Shown here one piece after another: positions 24,707 to 33,717 of a stretch of DNA of 64,000 nt (the stretch's first letter is position 1; each line of letters starts with the position of its first letter). Source of the DNA: JALYNX01 sp963746905 (GTDB taxonomy: Bacteria > Actinomycetota > Acidimicrobiia > Spongiisociales > ZC4RG35); contig CAVVCY010000003.1 of the NCBI GenBank assembly GCA_963746905.1, positions 744,001 through 808,000 of the forward strand. The letters run 5' to 3'. A program made the translations under genes and the position numbers. The notes beneath the pieces were generated by a model. The model was given only the letters and a program-made list of their open reading frames with translations. It was not told the DNA's origin and searched no databases.

Positions 24707-26419
24707 GTGACAGGCTCGGTGACGCTGGCAGGTGACCGTTGGAGGATTGGCCCACGTCGGTTCACTGATCCCCAGCAAGTCCTGTCGGCTGAGTCCGTCG
24801 ACGAGGTGTTGTCCGTCATGCACCGAGCCGAGTCCGCCGCCCGGAACGGGTCTTGGGTTGTTGGCTACGTCTCCTATCAGGCGGCTCCGGCATTCGATTC
24901 CCCGCTGCGGGTGACGCCGCGACGCGGTGGGCTTGAGCTTCCGCTCGCCTGGTTCGGCGTCTACCCGACATCAGAGGCTCCGCCACCGGTGGTTGGGACC
25001 TTTCATCTCGGAAGTTGGAGTGCCGGGCTTTCCGAGACGGAACACGCAGCCCGGGTGAAGAGGATTCGCGAGTCGATCGCCGCGGGGGACACCTATCAGG
25101 TCAACCTCACCTTTCCCATGCGAACCGACTTCGGTGGCGACCCTGGCGCCCTGTTCCAGGCGATGGAACGCAGCCAGCCGCACAGCTATGGAGCGTGGCT
25201 CGACATCGGTGACCACCACGTCGTCTCGGTGTCGCCGGAGCTGTTCTTCGCCCGAGACGATCCTCTGATCACTACCCGGCCGATGAAGGGCACCGCTCCC
25301 CGTGGCCGATCGTCGGCTGAGGATCTGGAGTATCGAAACGCCCTGCTCTACTCCGAGAAAGAGCGGGCAGGCAACTTGATGATTGTCGACATGCTCCGCA
25401 ACGATCTGGGGCGCGTCGCCGAGATCGGATCGGTCGAGGTGCCGGTCTTCTTCGATGTGGAACGTCATCCCACCCTCTGGCAGATGACATCAACCATCAC
25501 CGCGCGCACGCCCGCCGACCTCGGCCTGGGTGGGCTGTTCAGGGGGATCTTTCCCTCGGCTTCGGTGACCGGCGCTCCCAAGGTGTCGACCATGGGGATC
25601 ATCGCCGACCTCGAGCCGGAAGCGAGGGGGGTCTATTGCGGGGCGATCGGCTATCTCGAGCCGGGCGGCAAGAGGGCGGAGTTCTCGGTCGCCATCCGCA
25701 CCGGTGTCGTTAGCGAAGGTCGATTCACCTATCACGTCGGCGGGGGGATCACTTACGACTCTCTCGCCGGAGCTGAATACGACGAATGCCTGTGGAAGGC
25801 GTTGGTCGTCACCGAGCAGCATGATCCGCCGGATCTCCTGGAATCGATGAGATATGAGCCTGGGCAGGGCATCCCGCTGCTGGAGAGGCACATTGCTCGG
25901 CTCGCTGCCTCTGCCGCCTATTGGGGCATTCCCTTCGATCCGATCTCCGTCGGTGACGCACTCTCGACCGTAGGCGGGCCGGTCGCCCTCAAGGTCCGGC
26001 TCGTACTCGGAGCGTCGGGGACGACCGAAGTCAGCTCCGAGTCTGTTCCCTCGTGGGAGGAGCCGGTGGGCCTTCGGATCTGGGAGGGCCGGGTCGACCA
26101 GAGCGACTCGAGGTGGGCCCACAAACTCGACGATCGTTCCCGCTACCCATTAGGAGAGGATGGAATCGAGATCGTGATGCTCAATCTCGACGGGGAGATC
26201 ACGGAGACCAACATCTCCAACCTGATGTTGCGCTTTGACCAGGTCTGGCTTACGCCGCCTGTGTCGTCCGGATGCCTTCCCGGAGTCCAGCGGGAGCTTG
26301 CTCTGGACCTCGGCCTGGCCAGTGAGGCGGCCCTCACGATCGAAGACCTGAACCGCGCCGACGAGATCGCTGTCACCAACGCGGTCCGAGGATGGAGGAA
26401 AGCGGTTCTGATCGAATAA
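24707..26419 (+). CDS. pabBC: aminodeoxychorismate synthase component I / 4-amino-4-deoxychorismate lyase fusion
   Basis: 570 residues. Residues 1 to about 370 are PabB: VSPELFF, RPMKGTAPRG (the lysine marks aminodeoxychorismate rather than anthranilate synthase), and GGGITYDSLAGAEYDE. Residues about 380-570 are the PLP lyase PabC with the catalytic lysine in WAHKLDDRSRY and the glutamate in GEITETNISNL. The fusion makes p-aminobenzoate for folate from chorismate, given a glutamine amidotransferase (PabA), which is not in the window. Start GTG. Confidence 0.92.
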   Translation: MTGSVTLAGDRWRIGPRRFTDPQQVLSAESVDEVLSVMHRAESAARNGSWVVGYVSYQAAPAFDSPLRVTPRRGGLELPLAWFGVYPTSEAPPPVVGTFHLGSWSAGLSETEHAARVKRIRESIAAGDTYQVNLTFPMRTDFGGDPGALFQAMERSQPHSYGAWLDIGDHHVVSVSPELFFARDDPLITTRPMKGTAPRGRSSAEDLEYRNALLYSEKERAGNLMIVDMLRNDLGRVAEIGSVEVPVFFDVERHPTLWQMTSTITARTPADLGLGGLFRGIFPSASVTGAPKVSTMGIIADLEPEARGVYCGAIGYLEPGGKRAEFSVAIRTGVVSEGRFTYHVGGGITYDSLAGAEYDECLWKALVVTEQHDPPDLLESMRYEPGQGIPLLERHIARLAASAAYWGIPFDPISVGDALSTVGGPVALKVRLVLGASGTTEVSSESVPSWEEPVGLRIWEGRVDQSDSRWAHKLDDRSRYPLGEDGIEIVMLNLDGEITETNISNLMLRFDQVWLTPPVSSGCLPGVQRELALDLGLASEAALTIEDLNRADEIAVTNAVRGWRKAVLIE

Positions 26420-26455
26420 GTTGTGGCCGACCGATCACAGTTCAGGAGCCCTTCC

Positions 26456-27172
26456 ATGCCAACCCCCCACATCGCGGCCGAGAAAGGGGACTTCGCCCCA
26501 TCGATCCTCCTTCCCGGCGATCCGCTTCGGGCCAAGCACATCGCCGACAATTTCCTCGACGACGCCAGGCAGGTGAACGCGGTCAGAAACATGCTCGGGT
26601 ACACCGGGACCTTCAATGGCGTGCCGATCTCGGTGATGGGCACCGGGATGGGTATCCCCTCGGCTTCGATCTATGCCACCGAGCTGATCACTGAATACGG
26701 GGTGGAGCGCCTGATCCGGGTCGGGTCTTGTGGCGGCATCCTCTCCTCCGTCAAAGTCAGAGATGTGATCCTCGCCATCGGAGCCTCGACCGACTCAGGC
26801 GTCAATCGATTTCGCTATGGGGGGATGGACTTCGCGGCCACCGCCGATTTCGCCCTTTTGATGGCTGCCTTCGATGTCGCCGCCGAGAAGGGGATCGAGG
26901 TCAAGGTGGGCAACGTTCATTCCGCTGACACCTTCTATAACCCCAACCCGTCCACCTTCGACCTGATGGAGAGGATGGGAATCCTCGCGGTTGAGATGGA
27001 AGCCGCCGGTCTATACGGAGTGGCGGCTGAGAAAGGTGCCCGCTCACTGACGATTGCCACCGTCTCGGACCATGTCCGCACCGGGGAGTCGACAAGCCCC
27101 GAAGAGCGCGAGCAGACCTTCAATGAGATGGTGGAGATTGCCCTTGAGGCGGTCAGGCGGGACGTCGGTTAG
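26456..27172 (+). CDS. deoD: purine-nucleoside phosphorylase, DeoD type
   Basis: 238 residues from the ATG at 26456, chosen because AGGAG lies seven bases upstream. Phosphorolyses purine nucleosides to base and ribose-1-phosphate. Diagnostic blocks are LPGDPLRAK, GTGMGIPSASIY, RVGSCGGI, the substrate-binding EMEAAGLYG, and SDH near the end. It starts 37 bases after pabBC and may share its transcript. Confidence 0.95.
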   Translation: MPTPHIAAEKGDFAPSILLPGDPLRAKHIADNFLDDARQVNAVRNMLGYTGTFNGVPISVMGTGMGIPSASIYATELITEYGVERLIRVGSCGGILSSVKVRDVILAIGASTDSGVNRFRYGGMDFAATADFALLMAAFDVAAEKGIEVKVGNVHSADTFYNPNPSTFDLMERMGILAVEMEAAGLYGVAAEKGARSLTIATVSDHVRTGESTSPEEREQTFNEMVEIALEAVRRDVG

Positions 27173-27275
27173 GCCTACGCTGCCGCGCCTTTATATCTTC
27201 TAAACGTGGGCTGAGCGAGATTCCCCCTTCGGTGGCTGTTGAACTGAGCCAAGAGAGACCCGGATTCAAACGGAG

Positions 27276-28448
27276 ATGAAAGTGAAGCGACTTTTCCACG
27301 TGCTAGCAGTTGGGTTGCTGGCCACAGCGACGCTGGCGCTGCCGGCGATGGCCCAGGAGACGACGACTCCTCCCCCGACAACCCTCTCGATCAACTCCCC
27401 GTTTGTCGGCGTTGCCGTCAAGCCGGGCGACAGCGCCACCTTCAAATTGACGGTGGGCGCAGTTCCCGGCGATCGGGTCGCCTTCACCTTGGATGGGGTT
27501 CCCGAGGGGTGGGATGCCGAGCTGCGCGGCGGAGGGTTTGTCGTCGACGAAGTTCAAGTCGATTCCACCGGCTTCGTGTCCCTCGACCTCCAGGTCGATG
27601 TCCCGGCTGAAACCGAGGAGGGCTCCTACGCGATGTCGTTGACCGGCACCGGCAGCTCTGGCACCGATCGCCTGGATCTGTCGATTCGAGTCGCCGCAAC
27701 GGTTGGGGGAGACGTCTCGATGACTACCGACTTCCCGAATCTCCAGGGACCGGCTGACTCGACATACTCCTTCGACGTCACGATTGCCAACGACACCCCC
27801 CAGGACATCCAATTCGGGCTGTCGGCGAGCGGGCCTGAAGGATGGGTTTCCGAGATCAAGCCCTCAGGAGAGGCTCAGGCCTCCACGGTCACCGTTGCCG
27901 CCGGGGCGACGGCTCAGGTCACGGTGGACGTCGACCCGCCAGACGCCGCGCCAGCCGGTGACTACGCCATAACTGCAAAGGCCGAAGGTGGCGGCGTGTC
28001 CGCCCAGGCCGAGCTTGGCGTGCGGATCACAGGATCCTTCGGCATCGACATTGCGACCGCCAATGAAGCACTGAACGTGAAGGTGAAGGGTGAGCAGGCG
28101 ACGGACCTTGCCCTCGTGGTGACCAATAGCGGCACTGCGCCGCTCCTCGGTGTGAACCTGACGGCGACCCCGCCCCAGGGCTGGGATGTCGCCTTCGATC
28201 ATCCGACAATCGACCAACTGGAGCCGGGTCAGGCACTTCAGGTGGTTGCGACCATCACGCCATCCGGGGAAGCCATAAATGGCGACTACGTGATCACCTT
28301 CACCTCGTCGGTGGCCGAGGCAACCGACAGCATCGATGTGCGCACGACGGTCGAGACCTCCGCCATCTGGGGGCTGGTGGGCATTGGTGTGATCGTGATT
28401 GCCCTGGTCGGGCTGAGCATGGTGTTCCGACGCTACGGTCGGAGGTAG
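27276..28448 (+). CDS. NEW3-domain secreted, C-terminally anchored protein
   Basis: 390 residues. A signal peptide (FHVLAVGLLATATLALPAMAQ) is followed by three or more immunoglobulin-like NEW3/alpha-galactosidase-associated repeats, recognisable by GVPEGWDAEL, GPEGWVSEI and PPQGWDVAF. A C-terminal transmembrane helix and an arginine tail (RRYGRR) follow. GTG at 27282 may be the true start because GGAG sits six bases before it and directly abuts the ATG at 27276. The gene leads an operon with an ABC-2 ATPase and permease, so it is probably the extracytoplasmic partner of that transporter. Confidence 0.8.
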   Translation: MKVKRLFHVLAVGLLATATLALPAMAQETTTPPPTTLSINSPFVGVAVKPGDSATFKLTVGAVPGDRVAFTLDGVPEGWDAELRGGGFVVDEVQVDSTGFVSLDLQVDVPAETEEGSYAMSLTGTGSSGTDRLDLSIRVAATVGGDVSMTTDFPNLQGPADSTYSFDVTIANDTPQDIQFGLSASGPEGWVSEIKPSGEAQASTVTVAAGATAQVTVDVDPPDAAPAGDYAITAKAEGGGVSAQAELGVRITGSFGIDIATANEALNVKVKGEQATDLALVVTNSGTAPLLGVNLTATPPQGWDVAFDHPTIDQLEPGQALQVVATITPSGEAINGDYVITFTSSVAEATDSIDVRTTVETSAIWGLVGIGVIVIALVGLSMVFRRYGRR

Positions 28449-28452
28449 GCGG

Positions 28453-29415
28453 ATGACCACACCGGTCATCGAGGTCGAGGGCCTTGTCAAGAATTACGAA
28501 GACCGGGTCGCCGTGGCCGGAATCGACTTCACCGTCTCGCCTGGCGAGATCTTCGGGGTTCTCGGGCCAAACGGCGCCGGCAAGACCACGACGATCCTTA
28601 TGTTGTTGGGCTTGACTGAGCCCAGCGAGGGGACGGTTCGCGTGTGTGGTCTCGACCCGGCGTACGACGCCATCGGGGTCAAGCGTCGGGTCGGCTATTT
28701 GCCGGACGCTGTCGGGTTCTATGACAACCTGACCGGGCGGCAGAACATGCGCTACACAGCGCGTCTCAACGAATTGGACCCCGATGAGGTCGAAGACCGG
28801 ATATCGGAGTTGTTGGATGAAGTCGGTCTCAGCGAGGCTGCCGATTATCTGGTCGGCACATACTCCCGGGGTATGCGTCAGCGTCTCGGGGTTGCCGACA
28901 TCCTGGTCAAGGATCCTGATGTGGTCATCCTCGACGAGCCCACAACCGCGATCGATCCCGAAGGGGTCGTCGAGATCCTGGCGCTCATCTCCCGGCTGGC
29001 CCATCGTGACGGGAGGGCGGTACTGATCTCGAGCCACCTGCTCAACCAGGTGCAGCAGGTGTGCGATCGGGTCGGGATCTTCGTTGACGGTGAGATCGTT
29101 GCTCAGGGCTCCCCCGAGGAGCTGGCAGCGTCGCTGTCCGAAGGCAGCTCCGTCTACGAGTTCGTCGTCGACGCCACCGAGGAACAGGTGCGGGCGGCGG
29201 TCGTCAGCGGTCTGCCGGGTTTGCACGAGAAAGTCGGGGTCACCGCGATCGGCGCCGGCAGGTGGCGTGTTGTCCTCCCGGAGCGGGACATCTCGGGGGT
29301 GGTAAAGGCTCTCGTCGAGGCCGATCTCAGTGTGAGGCAGATCAGGGATCTCGGCTCGAACCTGGACGAGATCTACCGGCGTTACTTTCACGAGCACGAA
29401 GAGGTGAGCGCATGA
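28453..29415 (+). CDS. ABC transporter ATP-binding protein
   Basis: 320 residues. Walker A GPNGAGKTT, signature YSRGMRQR, Walker B VVILDEPTTAIDP, switch ISSHLL, and a C-terminal accessory domain of about 100 residues. It starts four bases after the NEW3 gene and ends in an ATGA overlap with the permease, so the three are one operon. Confidence 0.92.
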   Translation: MTTPVIEVEGLVKNYEDRVAVAGIDFTVSPGEIFGVLGPNGAGKTTTILMLLGLTEPSEGTVRVCGLDPAYDAIGVKRRVGYLPDAVGFYDNLTGRQNMRYTARLNELDPDEVEDRISELLDEVGLSEAADYLVGTYSRGMRQRLGVADILVKDPDVVILDEPTTAIDPEGVVEILALISRLAHRDGRAVLISSHLLNQVQQVCDRVGIFVDGEIVAQGSPEELAASLSEGSSVYEFVVDATEEQVRAAVVSGLPGLHEKVGVTAIGAGRWRVVLPERDISGVVKALVEADLSVRQIRDLGSNLDEIYRRYFHEHEEVSA

Positions 29416-30401
29416 CCGCTGTCGCAGAGCCGGCGGCCGTTTGGACGCGCCGGCGGCCGGGCTGGATGGATGTAGCCCGTAAGGAGATGACCGATCATCT
29501 CCTCTCCGGCCGATTTATCGCACTGCTCTTCATCCTCGGTTTGGTGGCTGTTGGAACTGTCTATGGCGCGGCGGCCGGGCTTCGGGAGTCTGCCCAACAG
29601 TCCACAGATGCGGGGCTGCCAGCGTTCCTCCTGCTGTTCACGGTCAACGCAGACCCGATCCCCTTCTCATTCATGTCATTCCTGGTCTTCATGCTCCCGA
29701 TCGTGGGGATTGCGTATGGCTTCGACTCGATCAGCGGGGAGCGGTCGCAAGGGACGCTGCCCCGCCTGGTATCGCAGCCAATCCATCGAGACGACGTCAT
29801 CAATGGCAAGTTCGTTGCCGGCCTATCGGTGATCGGGGTGACCCTCACCGTTGTCGTAATGATCGTGTCCGGCGTTGGGATCGTGGCCCTCGGCGTCGTG
29901 CCCGATGCAAGCGACGTCTTCCGGCTGATCACATGGCTGATTGCCTCGTTTCTCTACGTGGGCGTCTGGCTGGCCATGGCCATGCTGGCGAGTGTGGCGT
30001 TTCGAAACGCGGCGACGTCGGCGATTGTCACGATCGGGATCTGGCTGGCTCTCTTGTTCTTTGCCCAGCTGATCTTCACTCTCGTAGCGGGCATCCTTGC
30101 CCCTGAAGATGCTGCTGACCCGTACTCCCAGCTCAGCAACGCTCAGGCCCAGCAAACGGTGTCTCAGATCTCACCGGTCGTCCTCTACGACGAGGCATCT
30201 ACTGCGTTGCTGGTGCCCTTCACGCGGACATTCCAGACGCTGTTCACCGCCGAGCAGGCGGACCGGGCCATTCCGTCGGAGCTCTCTTTCACCCAGAGCG
30301 TGCTGCTGGTCTGGCCGCAACTGGTGGCGATGCTGGCGATAACCGTCTTGTTGTTCGCCGTCGCCTACATCAAATTCATGCGACAGGAAGTCAGGGCCTG
30401 A
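29412..30401 (+). CDS. ABC-2 type transporter permease (Nos-like)
   Basis: 329 residues. A cytoplasmic start with RKEMTDHLLSGRFI precedes six transmembrane helices; FDSISGERSQGTLPRLVSQPIHRDDVINGKF is the loop typical of NosY-like ABC-2 permeases. A large external loop between residues about 235 and 295 could contact the NEW3 protein. The substrate is unknown. Confidence 0.88.
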   Translation: MTAVAEPAAVWTRRRPGWMDVARKEMTDHLLSGRFIALLFILGLVAVGTVYGAAAGLRESAQQSTDAGLPAFLLLFTVNADPIPFSFMSFLVFMLPIVGIAYGFDSISGERSQGTLPRLVSQPIHRDDVINGKFVAGLSVIGVTLTVVVMIVSGVGIVALGVVPDASDVFRLITWLIASFLYVGVWLAMAMLASVAFRNAATSAIVTIGIWLALLFFAQLIFTLVAGILAPEDAADPYSQLSNAQAQQTVSQISPVVLYDEASTALLVPFTRTFQTLFTAEQADRAIPSELSFTQSVLLVWPQLVAMLAITVLLFAVAYIKFMRQEVRA

Positions 30402-30423
30402 CGAGGCTTACCTGAGGTACGTA

Positions 30424-30439
30424 GCGCCACATATGGCGC
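30424..30439. terminator. short hairpin between convergent genes
   Basis: GCGCCA / TGGCGC, six base pairs around the loop CATA, lies in the 53-base gap between the permease and Dabb genes. No T-run is present, so the assignment is weak. Confidence 0.3.
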
Positions 30440-30454
30440 AACGTGCACAGAGAA

Positions 30455-30757
30455 TCAGTCGACCTCGTATTGAACCCGGGTTATCGAGTCCAGGATCGGG
30501 CTGATCACCTCTTTGACCAGGACTTGGTGGTCGGGGTAGTCCTGGTAGGCACGCCAATCGTCAGCTGAGTCGAAGTCGGCCACCACGGCGACCTGGGGAT
30601 TGCCCTCGACGATTCCGACATCCCGGCCGAACTCGTAGCGACGAATGAAGCCCATCTTCCCGGGCATAGTGGCGAGCCCGTCGAGGACAGCCTGAATCTG
30701 GTCATCCGTGGTCCCCGTTTTGAAGCGGAGCAGGGCGATGTGGCGCAGTTGGCTCAT
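30455..30757 (-). CDS. Dabb (stress-responsive alpha-beta barrel) family protein
   Basis: 100 residues from the ATG at 30757. It has the dimeric alpha-beta barrel pattern RHIALLRFKTGTTDDQIQ at the N-terminus and SADDWRAYQDYPDHQVLV near the end. The catalytic or binding role is unknown. It is divergent from the LCCL lipoprotein. Confidence 0.85.
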   Translation of the reverse strand: MSQLRHIALLRFKTGTTDDQIQAVLDGLATMPGKMGFIRRYEFGRDVGIVEGNPQVAVVADFDSADDWRAYQDYPDHQVLVKEVISPILDSITRVQYEVD

Positions 30758-30815
30758 GCCCGGAGTCAACCAGATGCCCGCGTCTCCAGCTTCGGTTTCT
30801 GGGACAATTGACGTC

Positions 30816-31316
30816 ATGTCGAAGGTGCTCGGTGTCCTTTGCGTGTGCATCGTGTTTGTCGGTGCTTGCACTGTCGGCGGCGGAACAACTGAGTCGTCTC
30901 TGGCGCCGTTGAGGCCGCCTTCATTGACAGTGACGTCCCCATCCACCACGACGGTTTCAGCCGCGACGACGGCTTCAGCTGCCACGACGGTCATCGTGAC
31001 GACCATGGACACCCCGGTCGAGACCGACCTCTGGGAGCTGTCTGCCACCATGCACGAAGGCGCCAACGGTGAGCAGTTCACCTATGAGTGCCCGGCAGGC
31101 GGGCAGTTCTTCTCTGTATGGGGTGCGGAGACCTACACCAATGACTCTTCGGTCTGCACCGCGGCGGTGCATGCCGGTGTTATCACATCCGCTAGGGGAG
31201 GCACCGTCACGATTGAAATCCGCCCGGGACAGACCTCCTATGCAGGCACCTCCGCCAACGGCGTCGCCTCGCAGCCATGGGGTGCGTGGTCAGGCAGCTA
31301 CGTGTTCGTCGACTAG
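30816..31316 (+). CDS. lipoprotein with LCCL domain
   Basis: 166 residues. The lipobox VFVGACT puts the lipidated Cys at residue 18. A Ser/Thr linker of about 40 residues rich in TTTV follows. The C-terminal domain matches LCCL: CPAGGQFFSVWG, YTNDSSVCTAAVHAGVI, GGTVTIEIRPGQTSY and NGVASQPWGAW. LCCL domains are best known from extracellular eukaryotic proteins (Limulus factor C, cochlin) and are thought to bind lipopolysaccharide or sugars. The role here is unknown. Confidence 0.78.
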   Translation: MSKVLGVLCVCIVFVGACTVGGGTTESSLAPLRPPSLTVTSPSTTTVSAATTASAATTVIVTTMDTPVETDLWELSATMHEGANGEQFTYECPAGGQFFSVWGAETYTNDSSVCTAAVHAGVITSARGGTVTIEIRPGQTSYAGTSANGVASQPWGAWSGSYVFVD

Positions 31317-31438
31317 GCGAAAAGTTTGGTCCCCTGCAGAAATTGAGCCGACTTCGCGGGGCAGGATGTAACTCCTCCTCACTACTTTTGGTCTGAAATT
31401 GGTTGCCGATCCTCGGCAGCCGTCAATTGGGAGGAGAA

Positions 31439-32803
31439 ATGACCGACACGGTCGATCGGAAGCAGTCGAGTTCCGGCGGATCCGGTCTCGATGGCTACTT
31501 CAAGCTGTCCGAGCGGGGTACGTCAGTAGGAACTGAGATCCGCGCCGGGTTCACCACTTTCCTGGTGATGGCCTACATCATCTTCCTCAACGCAAACATC
31601 CTCGGTGAAGCCGGTTTCGATGTTCCGGCAGTGGCCGCGGGGACAGCCCTGGTCGCCGGCCTGCTTTGCGTCCTGATGGGGGTGGTCGCCAACTACCCGA
31701 TTGCGATGGCCGCCGGGCTCGGGATCAATGCGGCGGTGGCTTTCGGCCTTGTCATCACCGATGGGTTGACGCAGGCGGGCGCCATGGGCGTGATCGTTCT
31801 CGAAGGTCTGATCGTCACTCTCCTGGTGGTGGTCGGTCTCCGTGAGGCGATCATGAATGCCGTTCCCCTGAGCCTAAAGCGGGCGATCGGGGTCGGCATC
31901 GGGTTGTTCATCATGTTCATTGGGTTTGTCGATAGCGGATTGATCGTGCCCGGTGTGCCAATCGTCGACTTCGCATTTCCCAACACCAACGGAGCCTGGC
32001 TGACAATTATCGGACTGGCGATAACCGTGGTGCTCTTCGTCCGAAAGGTCCCGGGTGCGTTGGTGATCAGCATCCTGCTCACCACGGTGGTCGCGTTCAT
32101 CATCGGGGTCAGCGAGTTTCCGGACGAGTTCGTAGCCACCCCGAGCTTCGCCACCCTTGGCGAGTTCGATCTGGGGAACGTATTCAACCAACTCGGCTTT
32201 GTAGCTGCAGCGCTCACCATCTTCAGCTTCATGCTCACCGACTTCTTCGACACGGTCGGCACAGCGACCGGGATCGCCGAACAGGCAGGCCTCACCGATG
32301 AGGAGGGAAACATCGAGGACGTAGGCAAGGTGTTGTTGGTGGACTCCCTTGGTGCGGTAGCAGGAGGGGTGGCAGGAGTCAGCTCCAATACGAGCTATAT
32401 CGAGAGTGCGGCCGGTGTCGCCGAGGGCGGTCGTACCGGCATCACCTCGATCGTGGTCGGTTTGCTGTTCCTGGTGGCCATATTCCTAACACCTGTCGCC
32501 GGGCTGGTCCCGACGCAGGCGACGGCTCCGGTCTTGATCCTGGTCGGATTCCTCATGGCTGGCCTCCTCAAGGGCATCGACTTCGAGGACGTCGAGGAGG
32601 GCTTCCCGGCCCTGCTTGCCATCGTTCTCATGCCGTTCACCTACAAGATCACGGTCGGCATCGGTGCCGGGTTCGTGATGTGGGTGTTCATCAAGTTGGT
32701 CAAGGGCAAGGCACGCGAGGTGCACCCGCTGATGTGGGTGGTTGCGGTCGCCTTCCTGATCTACTTCGGCCAGGCGGTGATCGGCCAGGCAATCTCAGCC
32801 TGA
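31439..32803 (+). CDS. NCS2 family nucleobase permease (AzgA-like)
   Basis: 454 residues from the ATG at 31439, preceded by GGGAGGAG. About 12-14 transmembrane helices. AzgA/NCS2 markers are GTEIRAGFTTFLVMAYIIFLN near the start, the substrate loop MLTDFFDTVGTATGIAEQAG, and GVSSNTSYIESAAGVAEGGRTG. It probably imports adenine, guanine or hypoxanthine with protons. Confidence 0.93.
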   Translation: MTDTVDRKQSSSGGSGLDGYFKLSERGTSVGTEIRAGFTTFLVMAYIIFLNANILGEAGFDVPAVAAGTALVAGLLCVLMGVVANYPIAMAAGLGINAAVAFGLVITDGLTQAGAMGVIVLEGLIVTLLVVVGLREAIMNAVPLSLKRAIGVGIGLFIMFIGFVDSGLIVPGVPIVDFAFPNTNGAWLTIIGLAITVVLFVRKVPGALVISILLTTVVAFIIGVSEFPDEFVATPSFATLGEFDLGNVFNQLGFVAAALTIFSFMLTDFFDTVGTATGIAEQAGLTDEEGNIEDVGKVLLVDSLGAVAGGVAGVSSNTSYIESAAGVAEGGRTGITSIVVGLLFLVAIFLTPVAGLVPTQATAPVLILVGFLMAGLLKGIDFEDVEEGFPALLAIVLMPFTYKITVGIGAGFVMWVFIKLVKGKAREVHPLMWVVAVAFLIYFGQAVIGQAISA

Positions 32804-32818
32804 ACCGAGCAATTGTCT

Positions 32819-32847
32819 GAGGGCGGCGCCGGGTGGGCGTCGCCCTC
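32819..32847 (+). terminator. candidate terminator hairpin after the nucleobase permease
   Basis: GAGGGCG and CGCCCTC form a seven-base-pair stem around a GC-rich loop, 16 bases after the stop. No U-tract follows. Confidence 0.35.
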
Positions 32848-32897
32848 GACGCGTCCGGGCTCACCCGTCTAGCCCGCGGGTAGTTTCGGGCTTCCAA

Positions 32898-33716
32898 ATG
32901 GCTCAACTTTCCGCCAAGCAGCGCGCCGAGCTCCCTAACAGCGCATTCGCCTACGTCGACTCCCAGGGGCGCCGCCTGCTCCCGATAAACGACGAGCCTC
33001 ATGTGCGCAATGCCCTTTCCCGCTTCAACCAGGTCAAGTTCGAGGACGAGGCCGCCAAGGAACGGGCCTTTCGGAAACTGTTGACCGCGGCCACCAAGTA
33101 CGGGATTGCACCCATCGGTTTCGTGGCCCGTCAGTTGCGGGAGGCCGCGGCCGCAGAGAGCCCGGTCGACCTCCCATCGGGACCGGTCACTCTGCTCCTG
33201 AGTGACATCGAAGGTTCGACCGGCCTGGTTCATCGTCTCGGCGATGCCTATCCAGAGGTTCTGGCCGGGGTGCAGCGGCTCATCCGCGAGGCGGTCGATG
33301 CTCACCGCGGCTGTGAGGTGGATGCAAGGGCTGACGAGTTCTTCGCCGCATTCGCCCACGCAGCGGATGCACTTTCGGCCGCTCTTGCCATCCAACGCTC
33401 CATGCGAGATCACGAATGGCCCCGCGGCGCCTCGGTCCGGGTTCGGATCGGTCTCCACAGTGGGAGCCCGGCCCGCACCGAGACGGGATATGTGGGACTG
33501 CCGGTCAATACCGCCGCTCGCGTCTGCGATGCCGGTCACGGGAGTCAGATCCTTCTCACCACCGCCACACGGGACGTTCTGGGGGCTGAGTCAGCAGAGC
33601 TGGTCGAATTGGTCAGCCTTGGTGTCTTTGATCTTCGAGGGCTTCCCCGGCCCGAGGAGTTGCTTCAGGTGACGGTGGGCGACCTCCCAGCGACTTTCCC
33701 CCCACTCCGGGTCTAG
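32898..33716 (+). CDS. class III adenylate/guanylate cyclase with N-terminal accessory domain
   Basis: 272 residues. Residues 1-65 form a small basic domain (LSAKQRAELPNSAFAYVD, then HVRNALSRFNQVKF) resembling the 'safe-to-import' domain found in phage-related and Ku-neighbour proteins. Residues about 95-272 are a class III cyclase: the first metal Asp is 103 in LSDIEGSTGL, and the second is probably Asp146 in ARADEFFAAF, where the usual GDG/GDE glycine is Ala. NTAARVCDAGHGSQIL carries the transition-state Asn. It is cytoplasmic and probably makes cAMP. Confidence 0.82.
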   Translation: MAQLSAKQRAELPNSAFAYVDSQGRRLLPINDEPHVRNALSRFNQVKFEDEAAKERAFRKLLTAATKYGIAPIGFVARQLREAAAAESPVDLPSGPVTLLLSDIEGSTGLVHRLGDAYPEVLAGVQRLIREAVDAHRGCEVDARADEFFAAFAHAADALSAALAIQRSMRDHEWPRGASVRVRIGLHSGSPARTETGYVGLPVNTAARVCDAGHGSQILLTTATRDVLGAESAELVELVSLGVFDLRGLPRPEELLQVTVGDLPATFPPLRV

Positions 33717-33717
33717 G

